This document shows, in pieces, positions 29,378-41,272 of a stretch of DNA of 64,000 nt. Numbering within the stretch: the stretch's first letter is position 1; every line of letters begins with the position of its first letter. The notes under the pieces are model-generated. The model saw nothing but the letters and a program-made list of their open reading frames with translations. It was not told where the DNA came from and did not search any database. Source of the DNA: Chrysaora quinquecirrha (Eukaryota > Cnidaria > Scyphozoa > Semaeostomeae > Pelagiidae); the NCBI GenBank assembly GCA_014526335.1, contig JACTAT010000013.1:1027987-1091986 (forward strand), read 5' to 3'. The translations under genes were made by a program, and so were the position numbers.

Positions 29378-32300
29378 TTAGCTTGGAGCTTGACGGGGTT
29401 CCACAAGGATCTCGTTAATGGCACAATATTCAGGTTGTGTTGCAGCATAAAGAACAGCATTGGCAATGTCAACTGGTTCCAGAATTTTCGGAGTCTTTTC
29501 ACTGCAGTCAAAAAGGTCCTTTGCCTGAAATTTAAAAAAACATGAATAGCAGCATAGCTTGTATCAAATTGATATATAACAATACAAATAAATATGATGT
29601 TAAAAGTTCGACTGAATGTTATCTTGTTCAGAGTATTCAGTGATGAATGTAAAAAATTCCTGCATAGCATGCTTATTACTCTGCTTTTTGCAGCAAAAAC
29701 AGACCTTTTATTGGGGAAGAAGACAAACCTAACCAAAACCTGGAGGAATCAGCGAATCCTCTTACAATGTGACAAATTCCAGCTAAGTAGGAAATCTAAA
29801 TTTTCAGGCTTTTTAGACCTACAATCTTGGATAAGATATATTAGAACAGCCTAAATAGTTCTGCTATTACCTATGATTTCCCTCTGCTCCACAGCTACAA
29901 TGTTGTTTCGAAGAAAAGTTATCTTGCTCTACTACCAACATTGTTTTGGGAGTAAAAGGGGAAGAATTGGAGTTCTGAAAGTAGAAAATCGATAGAGTAG
30001 GCCGTATTCCTTGGAAAGAAGGTCTTGTTTCAAATATTTTGTCCAAGACTGAAGGTAGTTTTACCAACATTACTGGTATTTGTTTTGTGAATCAAAACCT
30101 TGATATACGGGGAAAAGAATAAGGCCATATCAGCAGATCATTGAGGGAACCTCTAGGACAGAAGACATGCAAACGTTTTGTTATTTCTACATATTTCGTA
30201 ACCAACCTCTTGATCCGTTGTATGTTGAACTAATTCTGTTCGTACGTCACCTAGAAGAGTGTTACGAAGATAGAGATTGAGAGGAATAAACGATGGGCAA
30301 AAAAGATATAAAATGCTACAAATTTAAACAAAAATATAATACAATATTTGATTTGTAAAATGAAATTGTTAACTACTCTAAGGTGCCAAATAAACGGGGG
30401 TCGGGAAATTTTTCGAAAATTTAATAAACGGGGAGTTCTAATAAGGTTCGGGGGTGGGGAAAATTTAATAAACGTAGTTAAATCCTTTCACAAGTGAAAT
30501 TTTTACTTCCAAAATTAATAAACGGGGGGTCCTAACAAGATCCGGGGGGTGGGGGAAAAACTCATATCAATAAACGGGGGGCACGTTTATTTGGCACCTT
30601 AGAGTTATTACAGACACAAACATAACCCTTGATTTACATTTCGAATTTCTCATTTGTTCTCATGGCAGTCTCCGCAATACACTGGTTCGCTTTCTACCTC
30701 GGCCGGAGCAGCACTCCCTTTTAACAAATATATGCTACAACAATGAAATCACCTGGTTGTATTGTTGTGACTTTGATACCAGAATCAGCAGTTTCAAGAC
30801 GCAAGCCTTGTGCAACAGCTTCGACAAAGAATTTACTTCCAGAATAAACAGACAATCCAGGGAAAACCTGAACATCAAAAACAAGAGAATTCAAAAAAGT
30901 GTGCATTAAAATATATTGCAGTGATTTGTGCAAGAAGCAGAACATGTAGATAAACAAAATAATCACAATATTATTAGAAACAAAATTGAAAAATGAAGTT
31001 GTTTCAGATAGTTTCAGGTGAAATTTGAAACGAATTTGTTAGCTGGAGTGTGAATGGCCTGAAACAATTGAAATCGTTTCAAATCGTGCTAAACGAAGCG
31101 ACCCCTAAAAGCATGCCTAGATCCATCAAATATGCTCCAAAATGTACCCCTCTCCCAATTGCTGCCTCAATCTGTTTTGAAATGACACGTAATACACTTC
31201 TAAAGGACGGAACAGCCTCAACTTAGATTATTACATTCTACACCATTATTCTTTCTCATGCAAAATAAGATCACAAGAATATTCATAGTTTTAGCAGACA
31301 GAACACAAATGGAATTTCTCTGTTAAGTTCTATTCATTAGACTACACCTTCCAGTAATCATCACAGCCAAATGTATTCTATATTTTTTTCTTTACTTATG
31401 TGAAACCTTGAGATCAACTTATTTATCATGTAACTACATGCCCGAATAAAAAATTTCTCTGCATATTTTGATATCATGTCAAGAACATCATTCACGTAGA
31501 AATCAATGAGATTAATTCCTTTAACGACTACAAACCTTTCTGCCAGCATCAGAAGAGATTATAATGATATGACCTTTTCTTCTTTTTAACATTCCAGGCA
31601 ACACAGACGAAATGCTGTTCAAGACGCCCTAAAATCGATCAGGATTTAAGAGATAAGGAAAAACAATAGCACGAAACTCTCAATAATGAGAAATTAACTT
31701 TAAGTTCAAAAAAAAAAGCACTGAAACAACTGGAAAGCTAAAATAATTTTGATAGCATTTTCATTTCCAATAAACAGCAAAAGTAATCATGAAACACTCA
31801 CTTTGCAATTAATATCGACAGTTCTTTCCCATTCACCCACATGTAGGTTCTTCATCATTGTGTAGTACATTACACCAGCACAACAAATCATCATGTCCAC
31901 AGGGCCTAGTGTATCCTCAGTCTGTTTGACCAAGTCTTCCATCTAATAGAAAAACAAAAATAGTGTAATTAATAAGACAAAAAACTGAAGTTTGACTAAC
32001 GGATGAATTCTTTTCATATAGTTTCCGTAGGTTTTCAGTAAAAAAATCTTAAACAAGATACCAAGGTACGCAACTAGCGGCAAAAGCAAGTGGGAAAGTT
32101 GTAGCTGCAAACTAAACTAACAGCTTAAAGCACGACTTGGGAATTCAGCTACCGACGATTTGTGATACTGTAGACTGAGGAAAAAAGGCCTGTAATCTTA
32201 ATACCATAGGCTTACTCGTTGAAGTGACAGAGCAATAGAACGACAAAAAGTGGGATGAATTTAGAGAAGACGAAAGTAGGATCATTCAGCTTACGTTCTG

Positions 32301-34425
32301 TCTATTGACAACATCAGTCTTAACCGCAATAGCGACATTTCCATCTTGTACGATGCTATTTCGAACTTCCTCTAATCTAGTAAAACAATAAATCAATGTT
32401 AAAATGAATTACAATATACAAACATGAATATATGAAGCTACCTATACCCATAGCAGTAGATTGCACACCCATAGGCTGAAAAGAACATACTTGCAAAGGA
32501 AATGCCTACCTATCAAGTCTTCTTGCGGCAATGGCAACTGATGCACCAGATTCGGCAAGTTTTCTTGCAACTGCCTCACCAATGCCACTTGAAGCACCAG
32601 TGACAGCTGCAACTGTACCACTCAGCAATTTCTTTTCTAAAAATAGAACAAATGGCATTTTGAAAGGTACTGTCTACATACTGCATTGCATCAAAATTGA
32701 ATTTGATTTGAAAAGCAAGACAAACATAAAAAATCAGAATTGATGCAGATATATATCCGAGGGGAAATTCACTTCGTAGAATCTCGTACATCCTCAGCTG
32801 GAATCTTTATCGTTTTTGTAGGAATCCTGTAAGAATCCTTTCATTTCAACATGAATCTGGGTCCGCTTCTTCCAGGAGTGAAATGCCCCTCAGATATATT
32901 TTGGCGCTTTATATCCAACCAGCTAAAGACCTTGATACAATTACAAAATGAAACTAGCATTTGACATTTTATTAGTTTCTCGCGGAAGATAAGATGGTAA
33001 TTATTAGGCACTGCATCAAGGCAAAACACCATTTGTTTGAAAATTACACATCTTAGCAAAAAGCTCTATCACAACTTTAGACTCTGGCGATTTCAGAAGA
33101 ATTTTGTTGTGTTTATTTTACTAAAAGGAAGCATATATTAGCGACAATCTTAAACAGATTTTGAGGTTAACCTTTTCTGCTAGCGAAATAGCCAAGTTAA
33201 AATCCTTTTTTGCTGAACGATGTTTAAAACGAAATCGAAACAAAGTAAGGAAAATAATAGAAAGTATACCTTTTATAGGCATCTTTGGTTGCTGGATGAC
33301 TCCACGTGACGCAAGGCATTTCGTGTAAGTTTCTAACAATGCAACATTTGTAGCTGGGTATGCAGAGTCGAGATAAACTTTAAGAAACTTCTGGAATTTT
33401 CCATTTTGATAAGTACTCAGTTTTGGGAAGAAATCTTCATTCCTAGAAAAAATAAAAAGTGTTACACCAGTTAAAATGCAAATTGAAAGATAACATAATA
33501 AGTAATTTCGAAATAAAAACAACAACTTCTAGTAAATATATGTTCCCAACGTTCTGATGTTCATCTTTAGTTCAACTAATTCAAAATATAAAACAAAAAC
33601 CCTAAATAATCTAAATAGTGATAATGAATTATAAAACGTGTTAAAGGCATTAAAGATACGTATAAGTTACATTAAAGATACAATACTTGTTTTCACTATA
33701 CTGACAATTCACTTACCCCACCATAGTATCAAGCAGCTGCAGAAGCAGTCTGAACGAACTGTCATTTTTCTTGAATTAAAATCACGCAAGCTGCAAGGAA
33801 AAAAGGTTTAGGTTTAGATCAATTACATACAGGAATGCTTGGGGTGCTATGTAATGAAGAGTCAACGTAAGGGAAATTATGTAGGTTTCACACCTGTTAT
33901 GCCACTCACTAAAAGGAACGATTTTCAGTGGGTATCCATGGGTCGAGATCCATTCAAATAAAAGCCTGAAATGAGCAAAACATAATTATTCTGCACAACA
34001 TGACAAAATGATTGAGGCATTATCACAGCATGTTCACTAAATGTACCAAATATTTAGGTAAATTTCTACCAAGGTTTATCAATACTCTTACTTTGAATCT
34101 ACAGGCTTTGAATTTATAACATGGAATGTTTTCCCCAATGACCAAGAAATTGCCTGGTGAAAGACAAAGCATTACTACAAAAAAAGGTAAAATAGAACGC
34201 CAGAAAATGATCTAAGAGTGTGAATAGAGTTGATATCTTTAATTCGATTTATAAGACCTACTTGTGTTAGGTGCACAATAGATTTGCTAACAAAGTCAAC
34301 TGGTGTCATTTCAACCAGCCAATCAACGTTAGGAGCAGTTCCAGTTGCTATGCATCCAAGGATCATCAGTAAGTTGAAATCAAGTGGGTTCCAGTGCCCA
34401 GTTTTGCTTTCTCCAGACAAATTTC
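29378..34425 (-). CDS. NRPS-like thioester reductase fused to a short-chain dehydrogenase, C-terminal exons (5' part missing)
   Basis: Twelve exons from 34262-34425 to 29378-29524. The first five encode the end of a thioester-reductase (R) domain: [52 protein letters not shown] and [13 protein letters not shown]. Next (32510 downward) is an NADP-type [27 protein letters not shown], the catalytic Tyr-Lys pair in VYSGSKFF, then TIQPGDVRTEL, ending RQAPS. R domains release carrier-bound acyl groups as aldehydes; a following SDR could reduce these to alcohols, as in the fungal A-T-R-R glycine betaine reductase. An A and a T domain are expected upstream, in or beyond the gap. A 1-bp deletion in an A run (33765-33769) breaks the frame in exon 33717-33790. 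Cytosolic; substrate unknown. Confidence 0.85.
30369..30608. mobile_element. MITE with CTAAGGTGCCAAATAAACG ends and internal AATAAACGGGG repeats
   Basis: The left end CTAAGGTGCCAAATAAACG is mirrored at the right by CGTTTATTTGGCACCTTAG. Five AATAAACG-type words, mostly followed by GGGG, lie inside. 240 bp, in an intron of the R-SDR gene, non-coding. Confidence 0.8.
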
Positions 34426-34702
34426 CTGAAATGACAAAAATAAATGCTATGATCAGCATTGTGGAAGACAAAGAAATCAATGGCATCCAATTTAAGAAGA
34501 AGTGAGCAGAAATTTCAATTCCCAGCAGTTAAAAATCAAATTACAATGCGTAGATAAGAAACGAATTCACTGCAATAGACTTATTACACTACTTCCGGTT
34601 ATAGCAGCTACCATCTTTAGTTGTTGTTGTTATCAGAGAGCTGCTAAAACTGTGTAGCGAATTGCTGTTATTGTTCGTCTAGATTTTATGAGCGGAACTG
34701 AG

Positions 34703-35202
34703 NNNNNNNNNNNNNNNNNNNNNNNNNNNNNNNNNNNNNNNNNNNNNNNNNNNNNNNNNNNNNNNNNNNNNNNNNNNNNNNNNNNNNNNNNNNNNNNNNN
34801 NNNNNNNNNNNNNNNNNNNNNNNNNNNNNNNNNNNNNNNNNNNNNNNNNNNNNNNNNNNNNNNNNNNNNNNNNNNNNNNNNNNNNNNNNNNNNNNNNNNN
34901 NNNNNNNNNNNNNNNNNNNNNNNNNNNNNNNNNNNNNNNNNNNNNNNNNNNNNNNNNNNNNNNNNNNNNNNNNNNNNNNNNNNNNNNNNNNNNNNNNNNN
35001 NNNNNNNNNNNNNNNNNNNNNNNNNNNNNNNNNNNNNNNNNNNNNNNNNNNNNNNNNNNNNNNNNNNNNNNNNNNNNNNNNNNNNNNNNNNNNNNNNNNN
35101 NNNNNNNNNNNNNNNNNNNNNNNNNNNNNNNNNNNNNNNNNNNNNNNNNNNNNNNNNNNNNNNNNNNNNNNNNNNNNNNNNNNNNNNNNNNNNNNNNNNN
35201 NN
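34703..35202. other. Assembly gap of exactly 500 N
   Basis: Second placeholder gap. The R-SDR gene (transcribed leftward) and the WHAMM/JMY-like gene (transcribed rightward) both lack their 5' exons at this join. Confidence 0.99.
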
Positions 35203-35362
35203 CAAAGAACATTTTTTTTGAACTTTTTCAAAACATCACGCCATAAATTTTGTTACTTTTCTTGTCAAGTAATGTTTTTGGACGTGGCCAAACCCTCAAA
35301 CATTTTTTGTAAAGCAAATTTAGAATGTTGAACCAACAATGTTTGATCGTTTGACCAGGGCC
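35203..35362. mobile_element. Family M foldback MITE, copy 4 (right part only)
   Basis: Ends in TTTGATCGTTTGACCAGGGC; the left part is lost in the gap. Repeat sequence at a contig end helps explain the break. Confidence 0.7.
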
Positions 35363-35456
35363 TAACCCTCTTTGTCAAAATGGTGGAAGAAGCCCCTAAA
35401 TCTCAGCAAACCATCTTAATCAAATGTGAATCATTAATAATTTTGTTCATTTTCAG

Positions 35457-36658
35457 AGAAAATGCGAAGAAGGTAGAAGAAATAAAATCAGCGCTAAACA
35501 ATCAGTTGAAGACAATTACAATTTGCATCACAGAATTCAACAAGTGAGTTAATTTTATGATTAGTTATTATCTGAAGCCTTTTTGTAACTTTTTATATTC
35601 CAGAAATGGACTCCGGAAAACTGCTTTCATAGGTCTTGCTTCTATTGTGCTAGTATTTACTATGCTAGTTTATTATTCATTTGTATTCTGTTTTACTTTA
35701 TCTGTTCATTCATTTATTTATTTTACTCCAGAAAAGAGATAAAAATAAGCAAGAACTGGAGGAGAAAAAAGAGTTTATCCACGAAATGAGGCAAAAAACT
35801 ATCGATCGGTTAAAACTGTTTAAAAAAGTAAGTCCTGACTACTTTATATCGATTCCTATTTTATTTCATACACGTCTGCAGTAACTGTTCTAACTAATTC
35901 TTTGCCTTCTATCGTAGAAATACCCAGACCCTGTGATAAAAAGACCGCCGAGATATCTACCGCCCGTCCGTCGAACTCGAAGCGGCAATTTGCAGTCCGT
36001 TGGTAAAGAGCGAAAAGAATCCGTGCTTCAAAAGAATGAAAACAAAACGAACAGGAGGCCTAGCTCATCAGCCGAAAGAAAATCAAAGGATGAAAAACAA
36101 GAAAAAGTTGTAGAAGCTACAGAAAATAAGAATAATGTGGGGCCTACCCCAGCTGCCCTTCCATCTCCCCCACCTCCTCCACCCGTCCTTCCCCCACCTC
36201 CGATTCCCCCTCCTCCACCCTCCTTGCCACAGACATTTCCCCAAGCTCCGCCTGTACCTGCTGCCCCACAAGGCTCTAACCTCGGAACATTTGTTTTGAA
36301 AAAACCCAAAGTTGCAAAAGTCAAAGAGAGCAGGCCCTGTGCGAATAAAAATCAACAAGGAGAAAGCAAAATGTTGGACTTGAATGCTATCATCTCAGCG
36401 AGGCAGAATTTAAAGACTAGTTCTGTTGATGGCGAATCCAGCACTAGATCAAGTGGAGATTTAAATAATGACATGTTGTCGTTCATAAGAAGCGGAGTTA
36501 AGCTAAGGAAAGTTGACAGGACGAGACGTGACAAGGAAGAAAAGGGCCTATCATCTGATACAGCTACAATTTTGAAGAATGCGCTGGCGAAAATGAGTAA
36601 ACATATTGCTGATTCGTCTGATGAGGACAATGATGAATACGGAGATGATTTTGACTGA
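35457..36658 (+). CDS. WHAMM/JMY-like Arp2/3 activator, C-terminal exons (5' part missing)
   Basis: Three exons: 35457-35543, 35737-35827 (acceptor after AAAAG keeps the frame) and 35918-36658. The first two encode coiled coil ending FIHEMRQKTIDRLKLFKK, then KYPDPVIKRPPRY, matching the WHAMM/JMY segment where the coiled coil gives way to the effector region. A proline-rich stretch (PSPPPPPPVLPPPP and more) binds profilin in this family. A WH2-like segment LDLNAIISARQNLK, a canonical WH2 MLSFIRSGVKLRKV and a C-helix ATILKNALAKMSKHI follow. The tail is acidic, ending DEYGDDFD. Such proteins nucleate branched actin at ER-Golgi membranes or in the nucleus. Unusually, the acidic tail lacks the conserved Trp; Phe stands near that place. 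The N-terminal part should lie left of here but meets the gap. Confidence 0.82.
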
Positions 36659-37701
36659 TTCATAACTTATTAATCTAAAAAGACTTTTCTTTTGACACTT
36701 TAAGGGTGTATGTGTTTTTGGAGTTATAAGCCTACCAAATTCTGAAAATTGTAGACTTCCTATAGTCCCAATTAAGCCTATCGTAACCTTTTTTGGTAAA
36801 GGGTCCACTTTTGTCCTAAGGAGAATCTATACTGGGTTTACCAGAAATTTTTTGAATGGAAAGTTAAAAAAGACCTTTCTAAGCCTGCCAATCCTATAGT
36901 TTTCGGAATTCAGCGCTTGAAACACAAATTCCAAATCTACCAGACCTAGCGATCTCAAAATCGGTCTCAATCAAACACAACCTTAGAATTCTCTATTCAA
37001 AAAACCCTCTTGCATCAAAATTTTTTAGTAGAAACGTTGAGTATATATTAATTCACATTTCGCTTTGTTTATTAAGTAAACAATTAAATAAACAATGAAA
37101 TAGTAGATAATTGTTTAGCAAAGCTGCATTATTAATGCATCTAATCTTTAAGTAATTTTTCCGTGTTTCGCGGTAGCGTTCTTGTATTGTGCAATTTGGT
37201 ATTAATCTTGCATTTGCTTGTAGCTCTTACTCTCAAATATGGCGTACCTTTCAAAATCTCCCCTCTGGATAAGTAGCACAGAAGAAAATGCTATGTTTAT
37301 AACGTACTTTCCTTATAACATTCCAAATAGTATAGCCTCTTAGGCCAGGCCTATGTCGACCTACAATACGACAGAACTAACGCCAATTAGTTTTAAATGC
37401 TAACTTATGTAGACATATACATCATCGTCACTAACGGAACGTATAGGATACAGCTGTTGGTGATAGCAAGAGCGCTCATGTCGACTGCGACTGACGGAAC
37501 TCAGTTGTCAGCTAATGGCAGAAGTAGCTATAACATGGCCAAGTCTCTGAAACTGTGCGCCGAATAGTTGTCGTCAAAGACGAACTAGTTGACGGATAGG
37601 TTATGTCGACGTGTTAGCTGCGATTAAATTGTTTTAAAAAATCGCTGATTAGCAGTCGACAACTTGTTCTGACTGTCCGCAATGTCCACATAAGCTTGGC
37701 T
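36659..37701. other. Spacer between convergent WHAMM/JMY-like and KCNMB-like genes
   Basis: AT-rich 3' flank, then a GC-richer patch at 37360-37660 with repeated GTCGAC and GACGGA-type words that may be a decayed element. No gene seen. Confidence 0.45.
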
Positions 37702-38721
37702 TTATAGTTTGTTATTAGTTACAGACTTGCTACCTTGCAAGAAACGGCAACCCCTTCTTGTCGTAACTTGCAAATACAAACTTCGAGCGAAAAACAGAAA
37801 AATCAATTGACAAACAATAATAGAAGATACCATTACAATGATGCCAGTTGACAGACGCATTGTTCTTCTTTTGTTTATAATCAATTGCCATTGGTTGAAT
37901 TTATTCACGTGACATAACCATGGTTTGTTGATGACCAAGGTTTTCAGGTATTCTTCTGCTTCGGCGCGGTTAGTTTCTTCGTTCAAGTCGCAAGTTGGAT
38001 AGTATGAGCACTAAAAGCAAAATGAAAAGAAAAATTTTATGAATTTCTCTCTTAAACTGCAAAAGGCATAAATCTTATCGGTCCGAGCGAGAACGGTGCC
38101 TTTTCTTCGGTTGAAGGTGCATACAATTTAGCGCCAGTCACTAGAACCTCAGGAGTAGATGAAATAACGAGACCTCGACGTCGATCCAGACGCCACGAGC
38201 GAGCTGGATTAGACCACGATTTCACATTTGCCCATAACTATTATGCGTGAGCGTGAATCCGTGAATCTGAGTTCCTAAAGGATAGAGTACTCTCTGGTAG
38301 GGTAGTTCCAAGCACTTTAAAATGACTTTTTGCAATCCGTCTTTGCTGAAAAGATAGCAGTTAAAAATATAAGGAAGCATATAAAAAATATCAGTAATAA
38401 CTTACTCACCTCACTATTTCTTCCAATCGAAAAATATCCATCAATTGCCTTTTCTATCCGCAGTGCACCAGTTACCAAATCACGAAACTCAACAAAAACG
38501 CTTAGACATGGAAACCTTGATACACAATCTTCACCGCAATCGCAATTTCGGATCGTTTTTCGGATTTCCACAACTTTGCATTCAGTGGGTTCGAAGTCTT
38601 TCGTTTTCCACGCGGGCAAAAAGACCAGAATTGATAGTAACAAGGCTATAAACAAAACTGCAGCTAAGCTTACGAATAAAATTGTCGGACTGAAAGGAGT
38701 GGCTTCAACACGTTGTGACAT
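37702..38721 (-). CDS. Two-TM BK-channel beta (KCNMB)/TipE-like auxiliary subunit
   Basis: Two exons (38410-38721 and 37702-38010) joined in phase 0 give about 206 residues. A short N-terminus precedes a first membrane helix (FVSLAAVLFIALLLSILVFL). The extracellular loop has the Cys pattern of this group: ECKVVEI, NCDCGEDCVSRFPCLSVFVEF, SECSYYPTCDL and WLCHV. A second helix (STGIIVMVSSIIVCQLIFLF) leads to a short C-terminus. PCL-x-V-(Y/F)-V and C-S-Y-x-P-x-C are hallmarks of slo beta subunits, with insect TipE as a distant relative. Expected at the plasma membrane, tuning a potassium or sodium channel. Orthology to a given KCNMB is not claimed. Confidence 0.7.
38085..38222 (-). mobile_element. 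tRNA-derived SINE, copy 2
   Basis: In the intron of the KCNMB-like gene. Shares TTTAGCGCCAGTCACTAGAA and GAGCTGGATTAGACCACGA with the copy at 46748, in the same orientation. The box-B region is degraded. Confidence 0.6.
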
Positions 38722-39164
38722 TAGGCCGCTTTGCGAGAGATGTCGTGCCGAGTTTCAAAACTTTCAAATGGATTTTAAATTAAAAATAGATAACTAATTT
38801 GCTTTTCACTCGCGTTTTGCCTCTCATGAGGGTTGCAAGACTCGCGGACGGGGGTTCCGCATGTCTAGCTCGTTGTTTCTTTAATTAAGGAGGATGAAAC
38901 ATTGAGAAATTGCAGAAATTAAGCGCCAACGGAATGATTTATTTCAACATGCTTTGGAAGTTAAAAGCCAGAAATAAATATTCGTTTTATAGAAAGACGC
39001 ATGTGAAATTTATTTCGCATAAACCAACGAAATGTTCTAGCGAAATTACGCTCGCAGTCATTTGTGCACCCCCCTGTTTTCGTTCAGGACAGATTCAGCA
39101 AATACCAGAAAGCTGCTAAAACAACTTTTGGACAATGTTTAAATAACTAGTAGTAGTACCTAGG

Positions 39165-39393
39165 ATCTGGCCAAACGATAATAAATAACCGTTTTGCAAC
39201 GTTGCACCAAATTGCTTGTAAAACATATTCTATTTGTGAAAAGAAGGAAATCTTTTCGAAGTTTTTCATAAACATTGCAATGTAAATTCTGCTTGTTGAA
39301 ACAATTTTTGGTGACGTGGTCAAACAGTCCAAAATTGATTGTAAAGCAAATCTCAAATGTTTGATCAACAATGGTTGATCGTTCAGCCAGCGC
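39165..39393. mobile_element. Family M foldback MITE, copy 5
   Basis: Left TCTGGCCAAACGATAATAAA, right GGTTGATCGTTCAGCCAG; degenerate. Confidence 0.65.
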
Positions 39394-40060
39394 TTTCTAA
39401 AGAACTGGGTCGCATTCTCTGGATAAACTGCATGGCACTGAAAGCTTTCCTAATGCTCTCTTCAGAGAGTTGAACGTCAGAAATTGGTAGAATTTAAACC
39501 TGAAAAATCAGTACACTGATGTGAACACCAATAAGCGCGCAGCAAGCAGTCGGATAATCAATCAGATTTGCTGATTAGTATGAGCGAGAAGACGAACTTT
39601 TTCTGTCCGCAAAGGACCGATGGATTTCAGCGAAACATCAAACTGACAGGCATCGCTTTCGAAGAGGATCTGTAAAAGGAACGGGTGTTGCGACAACCAA
39701 AATAGAGAGCGGAACATTGAAAACCTCATTATTTTAGGCAGATTGACAATTAGTAAGAATGCAAACTATAGCTATAACGCTCAGCGTTAATTAATAAACA
39801 ATTATATATCAAAATTTTACACTTTTATTATATAGTTATACATCATCATTCATCAATTTCATTAATCAAATATCTGAGTCAATATTTCGAAACGTAATTT
39901 GAAAATATGTTTAATAACTACAAAGCATCGAACAGAGCTTCTTCACAGAGGTGTGAAACTAAAACAGAAATTATTCTGTTTGTGTTTCGCACACTTTTCA
40001 AAAGCAAAGTGTCTTATTAATTACAAGGATAGAATGTCCAAATAATGGTCAAGGATTAAA

Positions 40061-40350
40061 TGTCCCTGGATAATCGATCAATCATTGTTGCTCAAACATT
40101 GGAGATTTGTTCTACAAGAAATGTTTGATACGTCACAGAACATTGCTTCGCTCACTAATGTTTTTAAAACTTCAAAAACATTCTATGCCTATATCAAGCA
40201 AAAATGTTTGACGAGCAATGCAAACATTTTGTGCCTATATCAAACAACAAATGTTTGACGAGCAATGTTTTGTGATGTGACCAAACATCGTGTTTAACAA
40301 GCAAAACTCGAATGTTTGACAAACAATGTTTGATAACTTGGCCAGAGCCT
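40061..40350. mobile_element. Family M foldback MITE, copy 6
   Basis: Left CCTGGATAATCGATCAATCA, right AATGTTTGATAACTTGGCCA. An internal duplication of AATGTTTGACGAGCAATG makes it longer than other copies. Confidence 0.65.
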
Positions 40351-41272
40351 AATTGCCAGGGGTACCAATGCTCAATGCCAAAACAAAAACATTTTAGCAC
40401 CAGTCTGGAAAAAACTTGTTTCGATTTCACACATCTGTGGAACATTGAACCAGTTCGTTCCACCGTTTGCTTCAACAATTCAAGATGTTTAGCTATCTGA
40501 TTATGTTTTTAAGAATATACAATCATAGGCTTTTGTAGACAGCACAATCTGCTATTTTACTTTATCTATTTAAAACAAGCTGAAGAAAATATGCTAAAAA
40601 TAAAATTAACATGATATGACTTAAAGTGCTAAAAACATACTAATAAAGCAGGGAATGAAATCAACCAAAATCTGCAATGTATTTGAATCTTGTCGACATA
40701 TACAGTAGATACAATTAAAGAAATCAAATTGAAGAAAGAGGGTATTGTAAGAGGATCTATGCCCGGGTGTCTCGTGCAGGTATTTTTTAGTACCCCTTCA
40801 CATGACATTCACATCCCATTTTAGAACTCATGTGCTGTGCTTGCAAATGAATACCTTGAGTGAAAGGAAGGACTAAGGTTTTCTTAAACCTTATGACCAT
40901 GCTTAAACCTCTTCTTTGGTTCTAAATTCAGTGCAAACTACATTAGTTTTGAAAGACATAAACATTAAAACCACTCCAAAGTATAGAAGAGCGTTTATGG
41001 GCATATAATCACTGGGAAGACTATAAGCAATAATAAGTTACAAAAAGACTTATGGACAGAGAACAGAAAACAAGAAAACACCAAACAAAGAAGGAAACCA
41101 AGCGACCAGAAACCCCATGACAGGACAAAATATAATGAGACACTCCAAAGCAGGATCAGAAATAAAGAAACCAGAGATAGATTGAGGCGGGGGTGTAAAA
41201 ACAGAGTTTCAATTAGTCAAAAATGGTCAAGACAGAATTGAGCCTTCATCTTTCAAGTCCTTTAATTGTAGT

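Larger units (their letters stand above)
38722..41272. other. Spacer upstream of the KCNMB-like gene
   Basis: Contains family M elements at 39165-39393 and 40061-40350 and a family D trace at about 39430-39600. No gene recognised. The 3' flank of the SLC15 gene occupies the right end. Confidence 0.5.

Noticed and set aside
36028..36358. Gly-rich minus-strand protein
   Set aside because: Antisense of the polyproline region of the WHAMM/JMY-like gene.
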